This document shows positions 1-7,649 of a DNA stretch of 34,244 nt, piece after piece. Both the position numbers and the translations under genes were made by a program. The DNA is from Gammaproteobacteria bacterium (GTDB taxonomy: Bacteria > Pseudomonadota > Gammaproteobacteria > GRL18), in the NCBI GenBank assembly GCA_016744375.1, contig JADGEM010000048.1, positions 1 to 34,244 of the forward strand, in the 5' to 3' direction. The notes beneath the pieces are model-generated. The model worked only from the letters and a program-made list of their open reading frames with translations. It had not been told where the DNA came from and did no database searches. Every line of letters starts with the position of its first letter. Position 1 is the first letter of the stretch.

Positions 1-159
1 AGTAAATAAAATAGCTTGCAATTGAGTTAAGCCAAATTCTTCCTGGAAAACAGGCTGAATTGGCTGAGCTGCATATAACGAGCATAAGGTTAAAATAGTA
101 CAATAATAAATAATCAGAAGGGAGCGATTATTGGCTTGACTGTTTTTTAGAGTGCTCAA
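1..159 (-). CDS. MFS transporter, N-terminal part (cut by window edge)
   Basis: An open frame of 53 codons runs off the left edge. After a short polar N-terminus (STLKNSQANNRS) it gives one hydrophobic segment, then an AAQPIQPVFQEEFGLT stretch. That pattern is typical of TM1 and the first periplasmic loop of arabinose-efflux-like MFS permeases, which usually read Y-x-x-QPI-P-x-(I/L)-x-x-EF-x-(L/V)-(S/T). The start is inferred as TTG at 157-159, because an in-frame stop lies 12 nt further upstream and no in-frame ATG precedes the first membrane segment. An ATG at 174-176 is in another frame and ends after six codons. No strong ribosome site is visible, so a sequencing frameshift near the start or a weak TTG start are both possible. 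The substrate cannot be told from this piece. Confidence 0.65.
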   Translation of the reverse strand, partial: MSTLKNSQANNRSLLIIYYCTILTLCSLYAAQPIQPVFQEEFGLTQLQAILFT

Positions 160-297
160 AGGGGAAAATTATCCATAGACCAACCAGAAATTTACTAATA
201 ATAACAAAATAAGCTGAAAAGAAGGACGTGAGAAATGTTAGTCTTATCACTCAAATGAGTTAGATGCTTATTCATTATTTAAGGATATATAAATCAA

Positions 298-324
298 TAA
301 TACATTCTAATTTATTATGTATTA
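298..324. repeat. 8-bp inverted repeat, possible terminator of the remnant gene
   Basis: TAATACAT at 298-305 is mirrored exactly by ATGTATTA at 317-324, with an 11-nt loop. It lies in the 273-nt gap between the peroxidase remnant and the MFS gene, both on the minus strand. No clean U-tract follows on either strand, so termination is only a guess. Nothing else is recognised between 160 and 432. Confidence 0.3.
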
Positions 325-432
325 AAAATGTACTGCTTGATATCCATTCAGTGTAATACAGATAAAAAGTGAAAACAAATGCTAACGTCAAGAAGCCAGA
401 ACTCAGTCAATTCCATACCCCTTATGAGGTTT

Positions 433-801
433 TTACAATTGTAATGTATCTTTAGCAATAACGTTTACAATGCAATCCTGCTGATAATTTTTACAGTTCA
501 TTTTGTCCTCAGGTATCAATCCATCTAATGCTTTAAGAAATGCAACAATATCATCTATCTCATTATCATTCAGAGCCTGATTGGTTGCATTATAAATTTG
601 TTTGTTGTCTTCAGACCAAAAAAAATGGCTATCATCTTCACTTTTATTACTGATTTTTTTACTTAATTGAATATTAGCCATAATTTTAACTGCTTCAGTG
701 AGGCTATTTACTGAGCCATTATGAAAATATGGTGCCGTGCGACTGACATTTCGTAATGAAGGAATTAGAGAAGAGTTGGACTTTGCTGAATAGTTACTCA
801 T
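433..801 (-). pseudogene. C-terminal remnant of a di-haem cytochrome c peroxidase (MauG/CcpA family)
   Basis: The 122-residue frame holds only the last third of a bacterial cytochrome c peroxidase. The family signature PSLRNVSRTAPYFHNGS is at residues 14-30, followed by the L-x-E-A-V-x-x-M helix and the C-terminal DDIVAFLKAL helix. Full-length members are about 300-400 aa and carry two CXXCH haem sites, as does the intact relative at 8085-9128 in this window. Here no CXXCH motif and no signal peptide exist. The ATG at 799-801 is preceded in frame by TAG within 6 nt, and sequence upstream of it shows no peroxidase-like reading in any frame. The truncation therefore looks real. It could still be expressed as a small cytosolic protein, but it cannot bind haem in the usual way. 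The break point sits next to the GC-rich hairpin cluster at 848-950. Confidence 0.75.
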
Positions 802-811
802 TAACTAAGTA

Positions 812-839
812 TTGACATTTTTCTTATATCACAGCAGAA
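812..839 (+). promoter_or_regulatory. Candidate sigma-70 promoter of the DUF1835 gene
   Basis: A consensus -35 box TTGACA is at 812-817. The best -10 match, CAGAAT at 834-839, follows a 16-nt spacer (4 of 6 matches). Transcription would begin near 846, exactly at the start of the hairpin cluster, and give a leader of about 125 nt before the ATG at 972. The -10 box is weak. Confidence 0.35.
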
Positions 840-847
840 TGCAGGCA

Positions 848-950
848 GGCTTGATCGAAGCCTCTGTGTCCGCAGAAAGGGCCGCGCCCAGGATTGATGA
901 CTATACATCGCTTTTTTTATTCCCTTTTCTATCTGGGCAGCGGACACAGA
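848..950 (+). repeat. GC-rich cluster of overlapping inverted repeats (structured leader or mobile-element scar)
   Basis: Three pairings are visible. GGCTT (848-852) pairs with AAGCC (858-862). TCTGTGTCCGC (863-873) pairs perfectly with GCGGACACAGA (940-950). CCGCGCCCAG (882-891) pairs with CTGGGCAGCGG (933-943) with one bulge. The last two compete for the bases 940-943, so the RNA could switch between two forms. The segment is clearly richer in G and C than its surroundings. It ends 21 nt before the likely start codon at 972 and does not cover the AAAAGG ribosome site. It may be a regulatory leader, or an 88-bp element with 11-bp terminal inverted repeats left beside the truncated peroxidase. 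No target duplication was found. Confidence 0.55.
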
Positions 951-971
951 TATAGAGAAAAGGTAATAATT

Positions 972-2270
972 ATGTCAGACAATTCATACCAGAAAAATAT
1001 ACCCTTCCGCATTAACCTGGAACAACAAAAAAAACGTTCTAAAGAATTACTCAAAGCCTGCCGGGCAGGTGATGCAAATGCCATTAAAAAAATTAGAACA
1101 TACCATCCCGATTATCCTCAGAAACTCTTAATGACGTCAATCAAATTAAGTGATGCCCAGCTGATCATTGCCCGTGAACTGGGCCTGAGCAGCTGGGCAA
1201 AATTAAAAGCTCATACTCAGAGAATGCAAAACTTTCTGGAACAAATCAAATCAAAATCAAACAGTCCAGATGCTGAATTTACAACATTGCATATTCGCTG
1301 TGGAACCGATTTGCAGAAGGTTTTGCCAGCAGCAGGATTTACGGGTGATTACCTGGAGTATTCTGATCCGCTAGGCCAGGGACCGATAAGTCATGATGAA
1401 AATACCATCAAGATACGGGCAAAGTTTGTTTATAATGCCTATGGTGCGAACGTTGATTTAACTCAGGAACAAGCATTTATTGATTTCGACAATGCAGAAA
1501 AGATACTGACTCAGGCTAAAAACAAATATCAGCGTATAGTTCTATGGTTTGAACATGATAGCTATGATCAATTAATTCTGGCCAGGATATTAGCAAATTT
1601 TTATCAGAGAGGGAAAGCAGAGCTTGTAGAGTTAATCTCTATAAACAATTTTCCAGGCTCTGACCGTTTTATAGGTCTGGGACAATTGCCGCCGGAAGCC
1701 ATCCGTTCATTGTGGGTAACTCGAAAAACAGTTACTCAGTCACAACTTTCACTGGGTAATTCTATCTGGAAAGCGTTAGGAGGATCCTCACCTGAAAATT
1801 TATATGAGATCAGCATTTCAAAAGAAGTTAATATGCTGCCTAATATGGCCGGTGCATTACAACGGCATCTTCAGGAATTACCTTCGACAGAAAATGGTCT
1901 AAGTTTAACTGAGCAATTAATACTGGAGATCATTAATGAAAAGGAATTAACCGCAGGGCAGATTTTTTCTTACCTGACAGCAGAAAAAGAACCTCTGCCC
2001 TGGTTAGGTGATATTATGTTTTTATATGTTCTGGAATCAATGCAAAAAGCGGCAACACAAGCATTTACGTTATTGGATGAAGATCTGGATAAACCCTGGC
2101 ACAAGCAGCATCTAACAATAACTAATACCGGTATAAAACTCTTAAATAAACAACTAGACTGGATGGAATTAAATCCTCCTGAGCGATGGATAGGAGGCGT
2201 TAAAATAAACTCTGAAGCCTCTGAGTGCTGGCGTTGGAATCAACAGAAAAACAGACCGGCATTTGAATAA
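972..2270 (+). CDS. DUF1835-domain protein with ankyrin-protein-like N-terminus
   Basis: The product is 432 residues, taking the ATG at 972, which has AAAAGG 8 nt upstream. The frame is open to 894, but those 26 extra codons overlap the hairpin cluster and have no ribosome site. The first ~85 residues resemble the capping region often seen before ankyrin repeats: K-x-L-L-K-A-C-R-x-G-D, then HP, then DAQLIIARELGLSSWAKLK. No full ankyrin repeats follow. From about residue 105 comes a DUF1835-like segment (LHIRCGTDL, then SDPLGQGPI), and the C-terminus has the helical DUF3658-like tail. There is no signal peptide or membrane segment, so it should be cytosolic. The biochemical role of the family is unknown to me. 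It is a single gene between opposite-strand neighbours. Confidence 0.75.
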   Translation: MSDNSYQKNIPFRINLEQQKKRSKELLKACRAGDANAIKKIRTYHPDYPQKLLMTSIKLSDAQLIIARELGLSSWAKLKAHTQRMQNFLEQIKSKSNSPDAEFTTLHIRCGTDLQKVLPAAGFTGDYLEYSDPLGQGPISHDENTIKIRAKFVYNAYGANVDLTQEQAFIDFDNAEKILTQAKNKYQRIVLWFEHDSYDQLILARILANFYQRGKAELVELISINNFPGSDRFIGLGQLPPEAIRSLWVTRKTVTQSQLSLGNSIWKALGGSSPENLYEISISKEVNMLPNMAGALQRHLQELPSTENGLSLTEQLILEIINEKELTAGQIFSYLTAEKEPLPWLGDIMFLYVLESMQKAATQAFTLLDEDLDKPWHKQHLTITNTGIKLLNKQLDWMELNPPERWIGGVKINSEASECWRWNQQKNRPAFE

Positions 2271-2303
2271 ATTAATTTTTCTCTTATTGTCAAACAGAGT
2301 GAT

Positions 2304-2341
2304 TTATTCTGCTCTTATATCTACAGAGCAGAGCAGAATAA
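2304..2341. terminator. 12-bp perfect hairpin between convergent genes
   Basis: TTATTCTGCTCT (2304-2315) and AGAGCAGAATAA (2330-2341) form a perfect 12-bp stem with a 14-nt loop, between the stop of the DUF1835 gene and the stop of the haemoglobin gene. The position is right for a shared terminator. However, neither strand has a T-run after the stem; the A-run lies on the wrong side for the plus strand. It may act as an RNA 3'-end stabiliser instead. Confidence 0.5.
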
Positions 2342-2362
2342 AAAATATATGCCAGTTACCGA

Positions 2363-2830
2363 TTAAGATTTCTCAATAATATCAATTTTTGTACTATCAA
2401 AAAACTCCAATACTTGTTGAGTTTCTTTAGCGGGCACATTAAATTTTGTGAGAGTGTTTTTTAAAGCCTTGATGAGTATATCCCAATCTTCATTATCAAT
2501 ACGCATACCTTCATGTAAAATTTTCATTTCACGTCCAGTATAGTAGAGAGGGCCACCTGAATTCTCAACAATGAAATCAACAATCAATTGTTTTTCACGA
2601 GTGATCCCATCTTTTCCTCTATGGGCCCAAAACCGTCCCAGTTTTTTATCGGCTGCAATTTGTACTACGACATCATCAACCACTGCGCTAATTGCATCAT
2701 AACCACCAAGGCGCTTATATAATGAAGCTTCTGGTGAGGTTTCTGCTTCTGCAAAAGAACATGCTGATATAAATGTTATCATTACTTGTAACAAGCCTAA
2801 TATTGCAAGCTTTCTAAAATTAAATTTCAT
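2363..2830 (-). CDS. Exported truncated haemoglobin (group 1, 2/2 fold), lipoprotein
   Basis: This 155-residue protein carries a lipoprotein signal ending in the lipobox ISAC (lipidated Cys24, Ser at +2, so outer-membrane or periplasm-facing retention is plausible). The globin core spans residues ~35-150 and follows the group 1 truncated globin pattern: SLYKRLGGYDAI at the start, then KQLIVDF, then GGPLYYTGR, with H106 in KILHEGM as the expected proximal haem ligand. Such globins bind O2 or NO; group 1 members often act in NO dioxygenation, but exported lipoprotein forms are poorly characterised. The ATG has AGGAG 8 nt upstream. It is a single gene on the minus strand, and a Fur-box-like site lies about 180 bp upstream, so iron control is possible. 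Confidence 0.88.
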   Translation of the reverse strand: MKFNFRKLAILGLLQVMITFISACSFAEAETSPEASLYKRLGGYDAISAVVDDVVVQIAADKKLGRFWAHRGKDGITREKQLIVDFIVENSGGPLYYTGREMKILHEGMRIDNEDWDILIKALKNTLTKFNVPAKETQQVLEFFDSTKIDIIEKS

Positions 2831-3008
2831 ATTGTTTACTCCTGATGTTTAACGTTTTATTACTTATAAAGAAAATGAAATAACAGTTTAAAAAAACATT
2901 AACAAGAAGTTAAATTGTAAGTTTAAATATCACTTATAACTAAAACCAATAAATATAAAATTAATTTCAATCCAAATTTTTTAAACTTTATCTTCATGAT
3001 TAAGAATT

Positions 3009-3027
3009 GATAATGATTATAATTTTA
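3009..3027. promoter_or_regulatory. Fur-box-like operator overlapping a TATAAT on both strands
   Basis: The 19 bp from 3009 match the classical Fur box in 15 positions, starting with a perfect GATAATGAT. TATAAT is readable on the plus strand at 3018-3023 and on the minus strand at 3021-3016, so the site would cover a -10 box in either direction, although no good -35 accompanies either. It lies about 180 bp from the globin start and 300 bp from the ABC operon start. Which gene it controls is not decided by the sequence. Confidence 0.5.
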
Positions 3028-3194
3028 TTTCAACTCCACTCATTACATTATTCATCAGTTACTGCTTATAGTCTCGAAACTAAAAAAGGAACTAAATAGA
3101 ATGCTTAATTTTACTTTTTATGTGAATAATTTTGTTGGCATTCAATAATAAAGAAAGTAAGATTAAGGGGTAGCGAATAAATAAGCTTATCAGT

Positions 3195-3239
3195 TTGCCT
3201 GTAATTCAGAGGCAAGTCTAAAGTCAAGGTTCTCTGAAT
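3195..3239 (+). promoter_or_regulatory. Alternative hairpins in the leader of the ABC operon
   Basis: TTGCCT (3195-3200) can pair with AGGCAA (3210-3215). ATTCAGA (3204-3210) can pair with TCTGAAT (3233-3239). The two structures share base 3210 and exclude each other, a layout seen in attenuators. No U-tract follows the second stem, so a terminator form is not evident. Confidence 0.3.
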
Positions 3240-3324
3240 CACCTAAGTATGGAGCATGAATACCAGTCCCCTGTGTTCACATTCATATTGGACCTTAAGG
3301 CAATTAAGGATGCAGGATTAATCG

Positions 3325-4047
3325 GTGAAATCTTCAAAAAATAAAGAAATTCTCATTAACCTTGACACTATCTATCGAACTTTCCACACGGATGAGGTCG
3401 AAGTCAATGTACTACAGGGAATCGACCTTCAGATCTATAATGGTGAATTTCTAATTATCTTTGGCGAATCAGGTTCAGGAAAAACCACCCTGATGAATAT
3501 TATCGGAGGGATTGATCAACCCACTCGCGGAAGTATCAGCTTTGAGGGTAAAGACATTGTAACACTAAGCGATCATGAGTTAACTCTACACCGTCGTGAT
3601 AACATTGGCTTTGTCTTTCAGCTCTATAATCTGATCCCTACTCTGACTGCCTATGAGAATGTAGAGACGACGACTGAAATTGCCTTTGACCCAATGGATC
3701 CTATTGAGGCTCTTCAACTGGTCGGAATGGAAAAACGGGCCAATTATTTCCCATCTCAGCTTTCTGGTGGACAGCAGCAATTGGTTGCAATGGCTCGTGC
3801 CATTGCAAAACGCCCCAAAATTATGCTTTGTGATGAACCCACCGGTGCCCTTGATCATGACAATAGCCTTAAAATTCTGGAATTGCTACAGAAAATCAAT
3901 AATGCTACCGGTACAACCATTGTAATGATAACTCATGCAGGGACATTAGCCGCTATGGCCAACCGAACAGCCTATATTGTTGATGGTGTTATTGATCATA
4001 TTGTGACCAATGATAAACCCACACCCGTTAGGAAATTGAATTGGTGA
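3325..4047 (+). CDS. ABC transporter ATP-binding protein (MacB/LolD-type)
   Basis: This 240-residue nucleotide-binding subunit powers the permease encoded next. It shows Walker [10 protein letters not shown] (residues 47-55), the Q-loop (FVFQLYN), the LSGGQQQ signature near residue 146, Walker [13 protein letters not shown] near 166-177, and the H-loop histidine in ITHAG near 203. The length and [16 protein letters not shown] sequence place it in the MacB/LolD/FtsE group that works with FtsX-type permeases. Translation starts at GTG 3325, with AGGA 7 nt upstream; no in-frame ATG lies nearby. It overlaps the permease gene by a few bases, which indicates translational coupling in a three-gene operon. 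Confidence 0.93.
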   Translation: MKSSKNKEILINLDTIYRTFHTDEVEVNVLQGIDLQIYNGEFLIIFGESGSGKTTLMNIIGGIDQPTRGSISFEGKDIVTLSDHELTLHRRDNIGFVFQLYNLIPTLTAYENVETTTEIAFDPMDPIEALQLVGMEKRANYFPSQLSGGQQQLVAMARAIAKRPKIMLCDEPTGALDHDNSLKILELLQKINNATGTTIVMITHAGTLAAMANRTAYIVDGVIDHIVTNDKPTPVRKLNW

Positions 4048-6425
4048 TGAGTGTTCTGAATCAAAAACTAAAACAGGACATACGCCAAAAATGGTCAATG
4101 TTATTGGCTGTGAGCGCCATTATTGCCGTGGGTATAGGTTGTTTTATCGCTATGATGTCAGCTGCCTGGAATCTTGAACAGGCCAAAAATACGTATTATG
4201 CTTCCACTCGGCTCGCCGACTTTCGGCTTGATTTGAAAAAAGTCCCTATACAGGAAGTGAAGCGCCTCACCTCTATTTCCGGACTATCCGAAATTCGTGA
4301 GCGCATTCTCTTTAATGTGGTACTTGATATTCCTAAAACTGAGAAAGTTATCAGTGCCATGCTTATATCCATGCCGGATAAAGCGGCACCGGTGCTCAAC
4401 AATATCACCATTCGTAGTGGTACTTACTTTACACCAGGACGTGCAGCTGAAGTCATCGTTGGTGAGAAGTTTGCCAAAGCACGTAATATCAAGCCCGGTG
4501 ACATTATCCCGGCTATATTAAATAATCAACGCAAAGAACTTGTGGTAGTTGGAACCGCCATCAGCTCAGAATTTGTCTATCTGACTTCACCCGGCAGTTT
4601 AATTGATGAACCCGGTAATTATGGCCTACTCTATATTAAACGCAGTTTTGCCGAAGATACTTTCGGATTCCATGGTGCCTGTAATAATATAATCGGGCTG
4701 TTATCACCTGAAGTTGAACACCATGCAGAGAAAGTCATCAATCAACTTTCTCAACGCCTGAAACCCTATGGTGTCTTTACCAGTTTATCCCGTTCGGAAT
4801 TATTCTCATCTCTGGCACTTGATAACGAAATGAACTCACTGAAAAAAATGGCTGTCACTCTTCCAGTTTTTTTTCTACTCGTTGCAATGCTGATTTTAAA
4901 TGTCTTGATGGTTCGATTGGCAGAACAACAACGTACCGTTATCGGTACTTTGAAAGCACTTGGTTATAGTAACAAAATCCTGATTATTCACTTTATGAAA
5001 TTTGCTCTCTCTGCAGGTATGGCAGGTGGTGTTTTGGGCATAATTCTCGGTTATTGGCTAGGCGTATCCATCACGAATATGTATGTGATCTATTTTACTT
5101 TTCCAGCACTGATTAGTGATATTTATCCGGGATTATTTTCCTTTGGCCTATTAATATCCATTCTATTTTCCGTTATTGGGACATTAAAAGGTATTCACCA
5201 GGTATTGCAGCTAAGTCCAGCTGAATCCATGCGTCAAGCCCCACCAGCAAAAGGAGGGGCGATTCTTCTGGAACAATTTCATGGCTTATGGAAACGCATT
5301 GGCATACAGTGGCAAATGATCTTGCGCGGTTTTTTCCGCAACCGGGGGAAAACAGCAGTTTCAGTGCTTTCAGCAACCATGGGCAGTGCGATTGTGGTAC
5401 TAGCCTTTGGTTTTGTCTCATCCATTGGTGAGATGGTCGATCTTCAATTTAATCAAGTGTTAAAGAGCGATTACCACCTCACTTTTCATAATGAGATGGA
5501 TTTCTCAGCACTGGATGAAATCCGTCGTCTACCGGGAGTATTCAAAGCAGAACCTGTTTTTAATGTGAGCGCTCTCTTTAGAATGAAAAACCATCAAAAA
5601 CATGGCGGCATTTCAGGTATCATCAGAAATGGAAAACTGACCCAGCCAATTGATGAACAGGGGAATTCTATACAGGTACCTGAATCCGGTCTATTGATGA
5701 GTCGTCGATTAATGGAGAAGCTTGATATTTCAATTGGGGACTCTATCGAAGTCACTCCGGCCATTGGTGAGAGAAAACCGGTAAAATTACCTGTCATACA
5801 GGCTATCAGCAGTTTGATGGGACTGATGGTCTACGCTGATTATACCTGGCTGAATCGTATATTAGGTCATGAAAAACTCATTAGCGAAATTCGTGTTATC
5901 ACATCTCATAATGAAAAACAAAAACAGGCATTTATGAAGCAGGTCAGGAAAATGCCGGGACTGGCAAGTCTGACAGATTTGGCTGAGCAGAAAAAGGCCA
6001 TGAATCGCCAAATGGATAATACCATGCGTTACATGGCAGTGATTATGATCATTTTTGCTGCAGTCATCTTTTTTGGTGCCATCCTGAACGGAACATTGAT
6101 TTCTCTCTCTGAACGCCGCCGTGAGACGGCCACATTCAGGAGCATGGGTTATTTTGAACATGAGGTTGCTGGACGTTTTCTACGTGAAAATATGACAACA
6201 AATCTTATTGGTACTCTTATTGGACTACCTCTAGGCCACTGGCTATTAGTCATTTCAATGCAGGAATTCTCGACGGATGCGTACAGTTTTCCAGCAAAGC
6301 TAGCACCTATGAGTCTGCTTTATACCCTGATACTAACAATAATTTTTGTGCTACTTTCTCAACTCGTAGTCAGGCGAATATTAATGAATGAAAACTGGGT
6401 TAAAGCCATGAGTTTAAAAGAATAG
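4041..6425 (+). CDS. ABC transporter permease with two FtsX domains
   Basis: The 794-residue inner-membrane protein has a TM helix near residues 18-40, a large periplasmic region, a first FtsX core at about 266-395, another TM near 440, a second periplasmic region, and a second FtsX core at about 661-790. Each FtsX core contains the E-(Q/R)-(Q/R)-x-x-x-x-x-x-x-(K/R)-(A/S)-(L/M)-G-Y coupling stretch. Carrying both halves in one chain matches the long lipoprotein/lipid-exporter-like permeases rather than the ~400-residue MacB or LolC type. Start choice: TTG 4041 is 7 nt after AGGA, while GTG 4044 and ATG 4047 are possible in the same frame. The start overlaps the ATPase stop, and the adaptor gene follows directly. 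The substrate is unknown. Confidence 0.88.
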   Translation: MVMSVLNQKLKQDIRQKWSMLLAVSAIIAVGIGCFIAMMSAAWNLEQAKNTYYASTRLADFRLDLKKVPIQEVKRLTSISGLSEIRERILFNVVLDIPKTEKVISAMLISMPDKAAPVLNNITIRSGTYFTPGRAAEVIVGEKFAKARNIKPGDIIPAILNNQRKELVVVGTAISSEFVYLTSPGSLIDEPGNYGLLYIKRSFAEDTFGFHGACNNIIGLLSPEVEHHAEKVINQLSQRLKPYGVFTSLSRSELFSSLALDNEMNSLKKMAVTLPVFFLLVAMLILNVLMVRLAEQQRTVIGTLKALGYSNKILIIHFMKFALSAGMAGGVLGIILGYWLGVSITNMYVIYFTFPALISDIYPGLFSFGLLISILFSVIGTLKGIHQVLQLSPAESMRQAPPAKGGAILLEQFHGLWKRIGIQWQMILRGFFRNRGKTAVSVLSATMGSAIVVLAFGFVSSIGEMVDLQFNQVLKSDYHLTFHNEMDFSALDEIRRLPGVFKAEPVFNVSALFRMKNHQKHGGISGIIRNGKLTQPIDEQGNSIQVPESGLLMSRRLMEKLDISIGDSIEVTPAIGERKPVKLPVIQAISSLMGLMVYADYTWLNRILGHEKLISEIRVITSHNEKQKQAFMKQVRKMPGLASLTDLAEQKKAMNRQMDNTMRYMAVIMIIFAAVIFFGAILNGTLISLSERRRETATFRSMGYFEHEVAGRFLRENMTTNLIGTLIGLPLGHWLLVISMQEFSTDAYSFPAKLAPMSLLYTLILTIIFVLLSQLVVRRILMNENWVKAMSLKE

Positions 6426-6437
6426 ATGGAGAAAACG

Positions 6438-7649
6438 ATGACAAAAAAGAAAAACAATCAGAAACAATGGGTTTGGGCGGCTTTGTTGACACTCATACTC
6501 ATTGCTGTCATCAGCTCAGTACTAGAAGAGACTTTCAGGAGTGTACCTGTCAACATAGCCGTAGTGACTCAAGGGGAAATTCAAAGCTATACAGAGGAAC
6601 GTGCCCGGACCAGTCTGCCGCACACCTACAACATTACCATGCCCTTGCAGGGGCGGATACTCCCTATTACCCTGGCCGAGGGAGAGAGGGTTATGAAAGG
6701 CGATGTTGTTGCCCATATTGAGGATTTAGATTGGCAGGATTACACACTTGAAGCTGATGAAATTGTCACTGCAGTAAACAACTGGGTCATAGCGACTGAA
6801 GCCGAGGTGAAGGCCAATAAAGTCAGACAGGATTATGACCAGTGGATATGGGAAAATGATAAAAAACTACATGATACATCAACGATAAGTGATAGAAAAA
6901 TGCGTGATTCAAAACGGCTTTATTTGGATTCAACTGTAAAAATTGAGGGCAGTCAGGCCATGTTGCGCATGAGCATGGCAATCAAGTCGATCACCAATCT
7001 CCTGCCTGGTTATGTAAAACGTAATCTTGATCGAACACAAGTAAAAAGCCCTGTCACTGGAGTCATTTTAAAACGCTATGTCTGGAATGAAAAATCCATG
7101 TCACCCGGAGAACCTCTGTTAGATATAGGCAATCTGAATGCAATGGAAGTAACTGCTGATATTCTCTCTGAAGAGGCCGTCTCTATACAGCCAGAAGATA
7201 GAGTCGAAATTTTTGGGGAATCAATAGGCAATGATTTAATTGAAGGTAAAGTTCGTCTGGTTGAACCTGAGGCTTTTACGCAATTATCATCACTGGGTGT
7301 TGAAGAACAGCGCGTCGCAGTAAAAATTTCACTCTCAAAAGAGAGTTTGAAGCACTTGAAGCAATCAGGAAAAAACCTGGGATTGAATTATAGAGTAAGA
7401 GTGAGGATCATCACAGAGACGAAAAAGAACGTCAGTGTTATTCCTCGAACCTCACTTTTTCTTGGAACCAATGATCGCTGGCAGGTCTATCAGATCGTGG
7501 ATGGACAGGCAAAACTGACAACGGTGAAAGTAGGTCTCATGAATAATCATCAGGCAGAAATCATCTCAGGATTAAGGCATGGGGATTCTGTTATCGTAGC
7601 TCCTGAATCTTCTATTAATGATGGTCTTAACGTTTCAGCAATCCCATGA
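6438..7649 (+). CDS. HlyD/MacA-family periplasmic adaptor
   Basis: About 403 residues from the ATG at 6438, which has GGAG 6 nt upstream. An ATG at 6426 directly after the permease stop is in frame but lacks a ribosome site. A single N-terminal membrane anchor (WVWAALLTLILIAVISSVL) is followed by the biotinyl-lipoyl-like half motif LAEGERVMKGDVVAHIE, a short helical hairpin, the second half motif (SPVTGVILKRYV and the GEPLLDIGN turn), and a beta-barrel/membrane-proximal region. Adaptors of this family link an inner-membrane ABC pump to an outer-membrane channel or lipid target. Together with the two genes upstream it forms a complete ABC export operon except for a TolC-type channel, which is not in the window. 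Confidence 0.9.
   Translation: MTKKKNNQKQWVWAALLTLILIAVISSVLEETFRSVPVNIAVVTQGEIQSYTEERARTSLPHTYNITMPLQGRILPITLAEGERVMKGDVVAHIEDLDWQDYTLEADEIVTAVNNWVIATEAEVKANKVRQDYDQWIWENDKKLHDTSTISDRKMRDSKRLYLDSTVKIEGSQAMLRMSMAIKSITNLLPGYVKRNLDRTQVKSPVTGVILKRYVWNEKSMSPGEPLLDIGNLNAMEVTADILSEEAVSIQPEDRVEIFGESIGNDLIEGKVRLVEPEAFTQLSSLGVEEQRVAVKISLSKESLKHLKQSGKNLGLNYRVRVRIITETKKNVSVIPRTSLFLGTNDRWQVYQIVDGQAKLTTVKVGLMNNHQAEIISGLRHGDSVIVAPESSINDGLNVSAIP

Larger units (their letters stand above)
2831..3324. other. 494-bp divergent intergenic region between globin and ABC operon
   Basis: No convincing gene is present. It holds the Fur-box-like site around 3009 and, nearer the ABC operon, two mutually exclusive hairpins at 3195-3239. 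A 15-codon frame at 3101-3148 has an AAGGA 10 nt before its ATG but no other support. Confidence 0.6.

Noticed and set aside
3101..3148. 15-codon frame with AAGGA upstream, between the Fur-box-like site and the ABC operon
   Set aside because: It is too short, has no run of regulatory codons and no adjacent terminator, so a leader peptide cannot be supported.
3586..6161. Several open frames of 67-105 codons on both strands within the ABC operon
   Set aside because: They lie wholly inside strongly supported genes, lack ribosome sites and have compositions typical of shadow frames.
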